Source of the DNA: Cellvibrio sp. PSBB006
Lineage (GTDB): Bacteria > Pseudomonadota > Gammaproteobacteria > Pseudomonadales > Cellvibrionaceae
DNA length: 64,000 nucleotides
Direction: 5' to 3'
NCBI RefSeq assembly: GCF_002162135.1
Contig: NZ_CP021382.1
Location: 4,028,001 to 4,092,000 of the forward strand
Position numbers and translations under genes: made by a program. Within the stretch, counting starts at the first letter, position 1, and every line of letters begins with the position of its first letter. This document shows positions 44,878 to 52,908 of this stretch, in pieces. The notes beneath the pieces were generated by a model. It worked only from the letters and a program-made list of their open reading frames with translations. It had not been told where the DNA came from and did no database searches.

Positions 44878-45067
44878 ACAGAGTGAATCTTTACTTTATC
44901 GTGCTCATTCTTCCTTGGTTATGGTTATCGACAACAAGCAGTTTTATGAAAAAGTTAAATAACCTGATCGAAATGTCATGACATGAAGATGTTTGTTCAG
45001 GTATCTTTATACGCCGATTAATTATTGTATCGATGATTGAATTCATATTTTCAGTAGGGAAAAACTA

Positions 45068-46555
45068 ATGAGTAAAAAGAATTTCTATTCTGTTGTTGTT
45101 CTGATGTTCATGTTGTGTGGCAGTGCATTCAGTCAGGGAGCACAAATTGATGTAGCTGTGGACTTTTCTGCGGATACTGCGGAAATAAGCTTAGACAATG
45201 TTGTTAGCCCTCATGAATGGAGTATGTCTACCAAGCCAGAAGAGTTCGTAATACTGTCAATGGATGGTATAAACATCCCGGTTCGTATTAAAACAGAAGA
45301 GTTTATTCTTACAGGCCCCAAAGTTGGCGTTTTTCGTTTCTATAATGGAAAAGTCTCATCTGTCACCAGAATTCAGCAAAATCAGATAGCCCCAAAAACG
45401 ATTTGCACGCCTCCTAGATGCTACCATCATTCTCGGCCCACGCACCGGCCGACGTTATTTGTGACGATTGGTGGCTTTAGTCTTGAGCGTTCAGGTGTAG
45501 CAGAATGGCAAAATTTATTTGATTCAAAGCTAATGGCGTTGTCCGCCAACTTGCCTTACAAGCACTTTGCTGTTGATTGGGAATCCAGCAAACAAATTGG
45601 ATCTCAGACGGTTGACGTCGCAGAAGCTATCAAACAATTTATTTCCGGGCAGAATGATCTTTGGAATGTTGTCCTGATAGGTTACAGCAGAGGCGGAATA
45701 TTTGCCCACGATTTGAGCAGTCGTTTGGCTGGGGTGGGAAATATAAAAAACTTACATGTGGCGTTGTTGGACCCTACTGCTGTGCCTATTTTTGGGGATT
45801 TATATCCTACGCAGAATAATCTTGATATGTCTGGCTATCTTAAATTTGACGGGCTACCGTTTTCCTACGTATCAGCATCTACTGTTTCAGATAAAACAAT
45901 CTCTGGTTATAACAACTATGGGCTCGGAGAACATAAAATAGTTTACTGTGCTTCTTGCTCTAATAATTCTAGCCATACGAAGTATGCGTATGATTGGGTT
46001 GTGAATGACTTTGAGCAATTTAGTTCGCAGTTGTTAGATATAAACGATAAGGGCAGTTATATTTTATCAGAGCCCAGTGGGATGGAGGTTCTTACAGTTT
46101 CTGTTTCTGATATAGAGGTGCAGCTTGATGCATCTTGCACAGGGGGAGAGGAGGCAAGCTGCACTTTAAATGGCTCTATAACGTTGGGGCCCTTAACAAC
46201 GGTTAGTTTGAGAAATGTTGTAAGCAAAACGGGAATAGACGTGTCAGTTGCTACAGGAATTGCTAGTGCGGCAGCTATTGTAAGAAGAGATCAGATAGCC
46301 ATAGAACAATCCGATATTACGTCTGCCCAATCTGTTATTGTTTCTAGTGAAGGGCTGCAAACAGAGCACGATATTCTTTTTGGTAGTGGTGAAATAAGAA
46401 CAAAAGTTGATAAATATGGTGGTAGTGTAAGAATAGCTGTTGGTGGGTTTAATATTTTTAATGAAAGCATAGGTCCGCTAGATGCTATTATCCCCGGTGC
46501 AAGCAAAGTAAAATCATTGATTGAAGATTTGTCAGACCCTTTCGATTTTTGGTAA
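45068..46555 (+). CDS. Secreted alpha/beta-hydrolase-like protein of unknown function
   Basis: A 495-residue exported protein (signal peptide about 1-22). The centre has VVLIGYSRGGIFAHDLSSRL, a GxSxG nucleophile elbow on a strand-turn-helix, with possible acid Asp in ALLDPTAVP and His in GLGEHKIVYC, so a lipase/esterase-like fold is plausible. The C-terminal ~170 residues are beta-rich and unrecognised. Several cysteines (CTPPRC, CASC) suggest disulphides. The gene is visibly AT-richer than its neighbours and splits ratA from rnfH, a pair usually adjacent, so it looks like an acquired insertion. AGGGA lies at good spacing before ATG. Confidence 0.7.
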   Translation: MSKKNFYSVVVLMFMLCGSAFSQGAQIDVAVDFSADTAEISLDNVVSPHEWSMSTKPEEFVILSMDGINIPVRIKTEEFILTGPKVGVFRFYNGKVSSVTRIQQNQIAPKTICTPPRCYHHSRPTHRPTLFVTIGGFSLERSGVAEWQNLFDSKLMALSANLPYKHFAVDWESSKQIGSQTVDVAEAIKQFISGQNDLWNVVLIGYSRGGIFAHDLSSRLAGVGNIKNLHVALLDPTAVPIFGDLYPTQNNLDMSGYLKFDGLPFSYVSASTVSDKTISGYNNYGLGEHKIVYCASCSNNSSHTKYAYDWVVNDFEQFSSQLLDINDKGSYILSEPSGMEVLTVSVSDIEVQLDASCTGGEEASCTLNGSITLGPLTTVSLRNVVSKTGIDVSVATGIASAAAIVRRDQIAIEQSDITSAQSVIVSSEGLQTEHDILFGSGEIRTKVDKYGGSVRIAVGGFNIFNESIGPLDAIIPGASKVKSLIEDLSDPFDFW

Positions 46556-46634
46556 TTGGGAACTATATGGTCGGCAGTTTTATCTATTCAATAAACCTAA
46601 CTACTGGTTGACCAGCTGAAGGTACAAGACACCT

Positions 46635-46964
46635 ATGGCAGATTTTGATCTAATCACGGTAGAGGTAGCTTACGCGTTGCCTCATCAACAAAAAATTATT
46701 GAGCTATTAGTTGAACCGGGCACAACGGCGTTACAAGCGGTCGAGCGTTCCGGCATTGTCAAAATATTTCCGGAGATTGAGATTACCAGTGCCAGGATGG
46801 GAATCTTCGGGCAAGCACTCGGCACGAAAGGGCTGAATCCACCGGATACTTACGAACTGCATCCCGGTGATCGTGTGGAAATTTATCGTCCGTTGAAATC
46901 TGACCCAAAAGAGGCGCGGCGCAAGCGGGCGGAGAAAACCAAAGAGGCAGACACTGGTGACTGA
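46635..46964 (+). CDS. rnfH: RnfH/RatB family ubiquitin-like protein
   Basis: A 109-residue beta-grasp protein of the RnfH (UPF0125) family: ITVEVAYALPHQQKIIEL, GTTALQAVERSGI, VGIFGQ-like segment and LHPGDRVEIYRPLKSDPKEARRKRAE. It is the normal partner of ratA, here 1.7 kb away. Function remains poorly defined. A strong bidirectional terminator follows. Confidence 0.92.
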   Translation: MADFDLITVEVAYALPHQQKIIELLVEPGTTALQAVERSGIVKIFPEIEITSARMGIFGQALGTKGLNPPDTYELHPGDRVEIYRPLKSDPKEARRKRAEKTKEADTGD

Positions 46965-47018
46965 TTCATCATGTAAATGTTAAGGGATTCACATTTTATA
47001 AAAATTGTCGTGTATCAG

Positions 47019-47065
47019 AAAAAACAAACCCCATTCTTCCAGACGAAGAATGGGGTTTGTTTTTT
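47019..47065. terminator. Strong bidirectional terminator after rnfH
   Basis: Perfect 21-bp arms (47019-47039 and 47045-47065) with a 5-nt loop CAGAC; the arms start with A6 and end with T6, so either strand gives a stem plus U-tract. Confidence 0.9.
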
Positions 47066-47151
47066 GCATTCAGCTTTCGTTAAGACGGCGCATGTATAAC
47101 TGATACCCACGATCTGTGAAAACCGTTTTTAAAGTCAAAGGAGTCACCGCA

Positions 47152-47697
47152 ATGAATAAATCCATGATTGTTGGCACTGTATTAGGTATTGGAATCGCTA
47201 CCGCCGGTGGTGCTATTGCCAGTTATCAATTGTTGAAAGAGCCCACTCATGCCGAGGTGGTCAAAACTGAACCGCTGACAAAACAAATTCAGATTCCTCA
47301 CGAAGAATGTCGCGATGAAACGGTCGTGCGTCAAAAGCCGGTGAAAGATGAGCATCGTATTGCCGGTAAAGCGATCGGTGCGGTGGTCGGTGGGGTTTTA
47401 GGTCATCAGGTGGGTGGTGGTAGCGGGAAAAAAGTGGCCACGGTGGCGGGTGCTGTTGCTGGTGGTTATGCTGGCGATCGCGTGCAGGACAATATGCAAA
47501 AAAATAATACCTACACCACCACCGAGCAAGTCTGTAACACCGTGTACGAAACCCGCGAAGAAATCACCGGTTATAACGTGACCTATCGCCTGAACGACGA
47601 AGAAGCGACCGTCAAGATGACTTACGATCCAGGCCAACGTATTCCGGTTAAAGATGGCCAGTTGGTATTGGCACCTGCGGCAGACGCTGTTCAGTAA
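47152..47697 (+). CDS. Glycine-zipper 2TM-domain envelope protein
   Basis: A 181-residue protein with an N-terminal hydrophobic segment (MIVGTVLGIGIATAGGAIA) and a central glycine-zipper block (AIGAVVGGVLGHQVGGGSGKKVATVAGAVAGGYAGDRVQ) typical of Rick_17kDa_Anti proteins. The C-terminal part is beta-rich with paired Cys (EECRD, QVCNTVYET). AGGAG nine bases before ATG 47152 decides this start over the GTG at 47116. Likely membrane- or periplasm-associated; function unknown. Confidence 0.82.
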   Translation: MNKSMIVGTVLGIGIATAGGAIASYQLLKEPTHAEVVKTEPLTKQIQIPHEECRDETVVRQKPVKDEHRIAGKAIGAVVGGVLGHQVGGGSGKKVATVAGAVAGGYAGDRVQDNMQKNNTYTTTEQVCNTVYETREEITGYNVTYRLNDEEATVKMTYDPGQRIPVKDGQLVLAPAADAVQ

Positions 47698-47843
47698 TTA
47701 ATACTCAGTCATAAATCCTTCATATTTGGCAGGGTGTATTCGCCCACGCGCCCTGCCAACCCCTTTTTCACTGCACTTTTCATTACACCGTTTACGGATG
47801 TTCGACTGCGTACAATATTGATACGTTTGACTCGCTATACTCT

Positions 47844-47900
47844 AGGAAACCTCTGAAAAATTACCTGCGTTGCCATCGCAAACATTTTTCAGAGGTTCCT
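47844..47900. repeat. Dispersed inverted repeat, family 2, copy B
   Basis: Arms AGGAAACCTCTGAAAAA (47844-47860) and TTTTTCAGAGGTTCCT (47885-47900) pair with a one-base bulge. They share GGAAACCTCTGAA with the copy at 27186. Lies between the glycine-zipper gene and the M14-like peptidase gene. Confidence 0.7.
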
Positions 47901-47932
47901 TGGGTATCGCAGAATAGCGGGGCAGATTTCAG

Positions 47933-49072
47933 ATGAACGAGCGGGAAAGTACATCCGACGCAAGTCGACGGTTAAATCTGGTTGCGGGCGATAGCATCAA
48001 TAACGCAGATACCAGCCTTCCCATTGTGCGTGATTCAGCACAACAAAAAATGATTGCACAACAGCTTCCCGAATTACTTGAGTTGGAGCGCTTGATTGCG
48101 CAACACCCGCAGACACTGACGGCGCGTGTAGAGTACATGTTGTCCTGGCGTGATTGGCAGTTGCCACTCTATTCCGTGACCATTGGCTCGCGCGACCCGC
48201 AGGCGCCCGCCGTGTTGATGACGGCGGGCATGCACGGTGTCGAGCGCATCGGCTCACAGGTGTTGATCGCATGGATGCAAACCTTGCTCGAACGCATGAA
48301 GTGGGATGCACATCTGTGTCAGCTCGCCAGCCAGATCCAGCTGGTGTTTATGCCAATCCTGAATCCGGTGGGGATGTGGCTCAATCGCCGCTGTAACGGC
48401 AACGGCATTGATCTGAATCGCAATGCGCCGATAGACGCAGAAGATGATGTGAAGCTGTTAGGTGGCGGTCATCGACTCGGGGGATTTCTACCCTGGTATC
48501 GCGGTAGGAAAGATGCACCGATGGAGCCGGAAAATCTCGCGTTGGAGCGCGTCATCAAACGGCAGGTGTTTGGTCGTCCTATGGCGCTGGCGCTTGATCT
48601 GCATTCGGGTTTTGGTGTGCAGGACCGGCTTTGGTTTCCTCATGCCTATCGGCGCAAACCCATCGAAAATATCGCCGATTATGTTGCGTTAAAAATGTTG
48701 TGGGAACGTACCTACCCCAACCACATTTATATCTTTGAACCGCAATCAATTCACTATCTGTCGCACGGTGACGTGTGGGATTATTTTCACGATATTTTCA
48801 ATAGCCGGCAGACGCAACAACCGCAGCATTTTCTATCGCTGACCCTGGAGATGGGTTCCTGGGCATGGGTAAAAAAACGTCCGCGACAATTATTGAATTT
48901 TGCCGGCTTATTTAATCCGCAAATGAAACACCGTCACGCACGGGTATTGCGGCGGCATATCCTGCTATTGGATTTTATGCTGGCAGCAACACTAAATAGT
49001 AAGCATTGGCTGCCGGACGATAAGCAAACGGGACTGCTCACGCAAGCCGCCAACAGCCTGTGGTTTTCATGA
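47933..49072 (+). CDS. M14-family zinc carboxypeptidase-like protein
   Basis: A 379-residue protein with the M14 ligands and catalytic residues: HxxE in GMHGVERIGSQ, NGIDLNRN, the third zinc His in LALDLHSGFGV, and the general base Glu in LTLEMGSW. There is no signal peptide, so it is cytoplasmic. The substrate is not clear. The stop overlaps the next gene (ATGA), implying coupling with the alpha/beta hydrolase. Confidence 0.83.
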   Translation: MNERESTSDASRRLNLVAGDSINNADTSLPIVRDSAQQKMIAQQLPELLELERLIAQHPQTLTARVEYMLSWRDWQLPLYSVTIGSRDPQAPAVLMTAGMHGVERIGSQVLIAWMQTLLERMKWDAHLCQLASQIQLVFMPILNPVGMWLNRRCNGNGIDLNRNAPIDAEDDVKLLGGGHRLGGFLPWYRGRKDAPMEPENLALERVIKRQVFGRPMALALDLHSGFGVQDRLWFPHAYRRKPIENIADYVALKMLWERTYPNHIYIFEPQSIHYLSHGDVWDYFHDIFNSRQTQQPQHFLSLTLEMGSWAWVKKRPRQLLNFAGLFNPQMKHRHARVLRRHILLLDFMLAATLNSKHWLPDDKQTGLLTQAANSLWFS

Positions 49073-49827
49073 TGCACATTATTTTATTGCGCGGACTCGC
49101 GCGGGAAGCGGCTCATTGGCACAGCTTTCCTGAACAACTACAGGCAGCGCTCGGCGCTCAGTGTCAATTGCATCTCATTGATTTTCCCGGTTGTGGAAAA
49201 TATTACCAACGCCCTGCATTGCATTCCATTGTCGCCATGACTGGTCATGCGCGCAACGAAGGCAATGTTCCCGCTGTGCTGGCTTCCGGTGAGCCGGTAT
49301 TTATTATCGGCATTTCCATGGGCGGTATGGTTGCACTGGATTGGGCTCAGCGTTTTCCGCAGGAGATTAAGGGCATCGTGTTAATTAATTCCAGCGCTGG
49401 TGACCAACCGCTTTTCTGGCGCTTGCAACCGGCTGCCTGGCCAAATGTATTACTGGCGTTGCTGTTGCCGGTTCGGCAGCGGGAAGCGCGGGTTTTGCGC
49501 ATGGTAAGTAACGATAGTGCCGCCTATCAAAAAAATCTGCAGCAATGGTTGGACATCCAACAACAGCGCCCGATAACGCGAGTGACAATCCTGAAGATGT
49601 TGCGTGCCGCCGCAAACTTTCGTCCTCGTAAGGAATGTTCGGTGAAAGGGTTGGTGCTAACCAGTCGTGGTGACCGTATGGTTGCGCCTCGTGCCAGTGA
49701 AGCTATCGCACAAACATTTCAGTGGCCGTTGATAGATCATCCGCACGCAGGACACGACTTGCCGATGGATGATGCAAGGTGGGTGGTGCAGGAACTTCAG
49801 CGGTGGATAACATCTGCTAGACTCTAG
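49069..49827 (+). CDS. Alpha/beta-fold hydrolase
   Basis: A ~252-residue cytoplasmic hydrolase. Nucleophile elbow GISMGGMVALDWA, acid in LTSRGDRMVAP and His in HAGHDLPMDD complete the triad. The start overlaps the M14-like gene stop by four bases (ATG 49069; 49072 is an alternative). Co-translation with the M14-like peptidase suggests sequential action on one substrate, which is inference. Confidence 0.85.
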   Translation: MMHIILLRGLAREAAHWHSFPEQLQAALGAQCQLHLIDFPGCGKYYQRPALHSIVAMTGHARNEGNVPAVLASGEPVFIIGISMGGMVALDWAQRFPQEIKGIVLINSSAGDQPLFWRLQPAAWPNVLLALLLPVRQREARVLRMVSNDSAAYQKNLQQWLDIQQQRPITRVTILKMLRAAANFRPRKECSVKGLVLTSRGDRMVAPRASEAIAQTFQWPLIDHPHAGHDLPMDDARWVVQELQRWITSARL

Positions 49828-49852
49828 CGCATTGTGTCCACAAGGAAAAAAC

Positions 49853-51220
49853 ATGCATCCTTCCTCTGGCAAAACAACAACCGATTCGTTGTATGCACCG
49901 TCAGACGTCAGTTTTTGGGAGGCGTTTTTATTCTGGCTTAAGCTGGGCTTTATCAGTTTTGGTGGCCCCGCCGGTCAGATCGCGATCATGCATCAGGAAC
50001 TGGTGGAGCGGCGCCGCTGGATCAGTGAAAAGCGTTTTTTGCACGCGCTTAACTACTGCATGTTATTGCCGGGGCCGGAAGCACAACAGCTCGCGACCTA
50101 TATCGGTTGGCTGATGCACCGCACCTGGGGCGGTATTGTTGCCGGCGTACTTTTTGTGTTGCCTTCGCTGTTTATTCTTATCGCCCTTTCGTGGATTTAC
50201 ATCGCCTATGGTGATGTCAGTTGGGTGGCCGGTTTGTTTTATGGCATCAAACCTGCGGTTACTGCCATCGTCGTTCAGGCGGCGCATCGTATCGGTGCGC
50301 GCGCACTGAAGAACAATATTCTGTGGGCCATCGCAGCCGCCGCTTTTGTGGCGATCTTTGCACTCAATATTCCATTTCCCTACATCGTTGTGGCGGCGGC
50401 CCTCATCGGTTATGTGGGTGGACGTTTTGCTCCCGTCTATTTCGAAGGCGGTGGTGGTCACGGAAAGGCACAGCAGGATTTCGGTGCGGCCTTGATTGAT
50501 GATCACACCGCGACACCAGCGCATGCATTGTTTCGCTGGTCGCGCTTAACCTATGTCATCCTGGCTGGCTTACTGTTGTGGGCAGTTCCACTGTTGCTGC
50601 TATGGGGCATGCTGGGTTGGACGCACACGTTTACGCAAATGGCCTGGTTCTTTACCAAGGCGGCGCTGCTCACCTTTGGTGGTGCCTATGCCGTGTTGCC
50701 CTATGTTTATCAAGGCGCTGTCGATCATTATGGCTGGCTCACACCAACGCAAATGATCGATGGCCTTGCCTTGGGTGAAACCACACCGGGACCGCTGATT
50801 ATGGTGGTGGCATTTGTGGGATTTGTGGGCGGTTATGTTAACGCCGTGTTTGGTCCGGACATGGTATTCCTCGCCGGTGCTGTTGCAGCAACGATCGTTA
50901 CCTGGTTCACCTTCCTGCCATCGTTTATTTTTATTTTTGCCGGCGCGCCCTTTATTGAAACGACGCACAACAAGATAAAATTCACCGCGCCGCTATTGGC
51001 GATTACCGCCGCCGTTGTCGGTGTAATTTTAAATCTCGCCTTATTTTTTGGTTACCACGTTCTCTGGCCGGAAGGATTCGATGGTGCATTCGAATGGCCA
51101 TCCGCCTTGATTGCTTTGGGTGCAGGTATTGCGCTGTTTCGTTACAAGCTTGGTGTTATCAGAGTCATTATTGCCTGTGCGCTGATAGGGCTTATTGTGT
51201 CGTTAATCGGCCTCAATTAG
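49853..51220 (+). CDS. chrA: Chromate transporter, ChrA family
   Basis: A 455-residue membrane protein with two CHR domains. The first half carries FGGPAGQIAIMHQELVERRRWISE and LPGPEAQQLATYIGW; the second carries FFTKAALLTFGGAYAVLPYVYQGAV and GLALGETTPGPLIMVVAFVGF. ChrA proteins export chromate, although many members have never been tested. AGGA is seven bases ahead of ATG 49853; the TTG at 49832 is less likely. Convergent with the TauE-type gene across a hairpin. Confidence 0.93.
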   Translation: MHPSSGKTTTDSLYAPSDVSFWEAFLFWLKLGFISFGGPAGQIAIMHQELVERRRWISEKRFLHALNYCMLLPGPEAQQLATYIGWLMHRTWGGIVAGVLFVLPSLFILIALSWIYIAYGDVSWVAGLFYGIKPAVTAIVVQAAHRIGARALKNNILWAIAAAAFVAIFALNIPFPYIVVAAALIGYVGGRFAPVYFEGGGGHGKAQQDFGAALIDDHTATPAHALFRWSRLTYVILAGLLLWAVPLLLLWGMLGWTHTFTQMAWFFTKAALLTFGGAYAVLPYVYQGAVDHYGWLTPTQMIDGLALGETTPGPLIMVVAFVGFVGGYVNAVFGPDMVFLAGAVAATIVTWFTFLPSFIFIFAGAPFIETTHNKIKFTAPLLAITAAVVGVILNLALFFGYHVLWPEGFDGAFEWPSALIALGAGIALFRYKLGVIRVIIACALIGLIVSLIGLN

Positions 51221-51254
51221 ACCGTCATACCGAATGCAGACGGACGCCACAGAA

Positions 51255-51294
51255 CACCTGGGACTCATATATTGATTTGTATGAGTCCCAGGTG
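51255..51294. terminator. Hairpin between convergent chrA and TauE-type genes
   Basis: Perfect 15-bp arms (51255-51269 and 51280-51294) with a 10-nt loop. T-tracts on either side are weak (AAATTTACTT on plus), so it may act as an mRNA end-stabiliser as well as a terminator. Confidence 0.65.
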
Positions 51295-51302
51295 AAATTT
51301 AC

Positions 51303-52352
51303 TTAATGCGGATCGACTTTTGAGTAACCGAGACTGTCGACGTGATCTGGCAAAACGACATCTCCTGCAAGTACGGCGCCCCAGCGACGAAGTTTCTCAA
51401 ACAGCCAGAGCATGATGCCGACGCCGAGCAGCGCCAGGGCTAAACCGGTCAACTGCAAGTACTCATACTCGTTGACACAGGTCCAGATAAATTGCCCCAC
51501 ACACAAGACTGCAACAAACAGGAGCGTGGGCTTTCGACCAATCAACCCCACAATAAATACACCCAGTGGCGCCCCGAGCGCCACAACGGGAGCGGCGGCC
51601 AGCCAGTTTTCAAATACCCCCGGTTGCATCCCGGTGGTAACGGATTTAATTGCCACGCCGTAAACCGACGCAATCGCCATGATCACCACTGATGTGGGGA
51701 TCGCAATTTTCAGGTCGGCCCGGCACAGCAATACCAACGCGGCATACACCACCATATCGATACCTACACCAGTGACCGACACGATGGTGGCTCCGGCGAG
51801 TACACCCAGGATGATGCCGAGACGAAAGTCCCAGCCTTCGTTAAATTCAGTCATTCCTGTGTGGCCGGCAATTTCATTGATTCGATACAGATGCAATATC
51901 CCGAAGCTAGCCCACACTACAGCGAATACGACTTTAATCCAGAGATCGGAAATAAAGGGGGCGATAAAGAAAATACCGATGGGTGTTCCGATCAGAATTC
52001 CCAGTGCCGAACCTTTCAATATTGACCAAGCCAGGGGTACGCGCCGCGCGAGAATGAAAATACTGGCGCTGGTCATACCGATGGATTGCACCGCAAAGCT
52101 GAAGTCCCGGCCCAATGTGGCAGGCATATCAAACCAGAGTACGAGCACAGGAAAACCCACGGTCCCACCGCCCATCGGTGTGGAGCCGGCCACGTAACTG
52201 CCCAACGCCATAGCCAGCGCTATCGGCCAGTGCGCCTTGGCTTCAGACCAATAACCCATGCCGAGTACCAACCACAGCCAAACGGCGTAGAAGCCCAGTA
52301 GCCATAAGCCCCAGACCCACAGATAGGTTTTTAACGGTTTTTGAATATTCAT
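51303..52352 (-). CDS. TauE/SafE-family sulfite/organosulfonate exporter
   Basis: A 349-residue protein with about 8-9 membrane helices. GSYVAGSTPMGGGTVGFPVLVLWFDMPATLGRDFSFAVQSIGMTSAS near the N-terminus and VTGVGIDMVVYAALVLL in the middle fit the TauE/SafE half-repeats. The family exports sulfite or sulfonates; no sulfur gene is adjacent, so the substrate is open. Tandem 17-bp repeats lie upstream. Confidence 0.85.
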   Translation of the reverse strand: MNIQKPLKTYLWVWGLWLLGFYAVWLWLVLGMGYWSEAKAHWPIALAMALGSYVAGSTPMGGGTVGFPVLVLWFDMPATLGRDFSFAVQSIGMTSASIFILARRVPLAWSILKGSALGILIGTPIGIFFIAPFISDLWIKVVFAVVWASFGILHLYRINEIAGHTGMTEFNEGWDFRLGIILGVLAGATIVSVTGVGIDMVVYAALVLLCRADLKIAIPTSVVIMAIASVYGVAIKSVTTGMQPGVFENWLAAAPVVALGAPLGVFIVGLIGRKPTLLFVAVLCVGQFIWTCVNEYEYLQLTGLALALLGVGIMLWLFEKLRRWGAVLAGDVVLPDHVDSLGYSKVDPH

Positions 52353-52398
52353 GAACTCGCCCGCACAAAAATATTTATTGTTTTGTTGTCGTTACTCT

Positions 52399-52450
52399 TT
52401 ATAAAAGTAAGGCACTTATAAAAGTAAGGCACGCTATAAAACTAAGGCGC
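52399..52450. repeat. Three tandem 17-bp direct repeats upstream of the TauE-type gene
   Basis: TTATAAAAGTAAGGCAC occurs twice without gap (52399-52415, 52416-52432), followed after one base by a variant CTATAAAACTAAGGCGC (52434-52450) and a weak fourth trace (GAGTTATAAAGAATTGCC). It starts 47 bases before the TauE start. It could be an array of regulator sites or a small tandem repeat. Confidence 0.7.
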
Positions 52451-52557
52451 GAGTTATAAAGAATTGCCAGGCTACTCACAATAATTGGGCGATAGAATCT
52501 GACTATCGAGTATCAGGTTGGTGTAACGGCGGGCTGAAGCCGGTGAGGTTATGAGTA

Positions 52558-52908
52558 CTACCAAAGCACAATGCCGAAACGCCGCAACAATAATGCGAAA
52601 AGACCGAAACACACCATGGTGATGCACGCAGAACTCACTAGCGCGAGCCAAAAACCAAAGCGTGTTAACAACATCGGGAACAGTAAAAACATCGGCAGGG
52701 TAGGTACTACATACCAAAACGTGTACCACGCATGATCGGCGATTTTGGTGGCTGGTTGTTGTTCGACGTACAACCAGATTAATGTCAGCACCGTCACCAG
52801 AGGCAGTGATGCGATCAGCGCGCCTAACTTATCACTGCGTTTGGCGGTCTCGGAAATCAGAACAACAAGCCCGGCTGTGATCAAATATTTGGTGATGATC
52901 CAGCTCAT
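52558..52908 (-). CDS. DUF3147-type small membrane protein
   Basis: A 116-residue protein with about four membrane helices; SETAKRSDKLGALIASLPLVTVLTLIWLYVE is the DUF3147 signature segment. ATG 52908 overlaps the RND pump stop (ATGA), so it is the last, translationally coupled gene of the efflux operon. Function unknown; the coupling suggests an accessory role. Confidence 0.82.
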   Translation of the reverse strand: MSWIITKYLITAGLVVLISETAKRSDKLGALIASLPLVTVLTLIWLYVEQQPATKIADHAWYTFWYVVPTLPMFLLFPMLLTRFGFWLALVSSACITMVCFGLFALLLRRFGIVLW

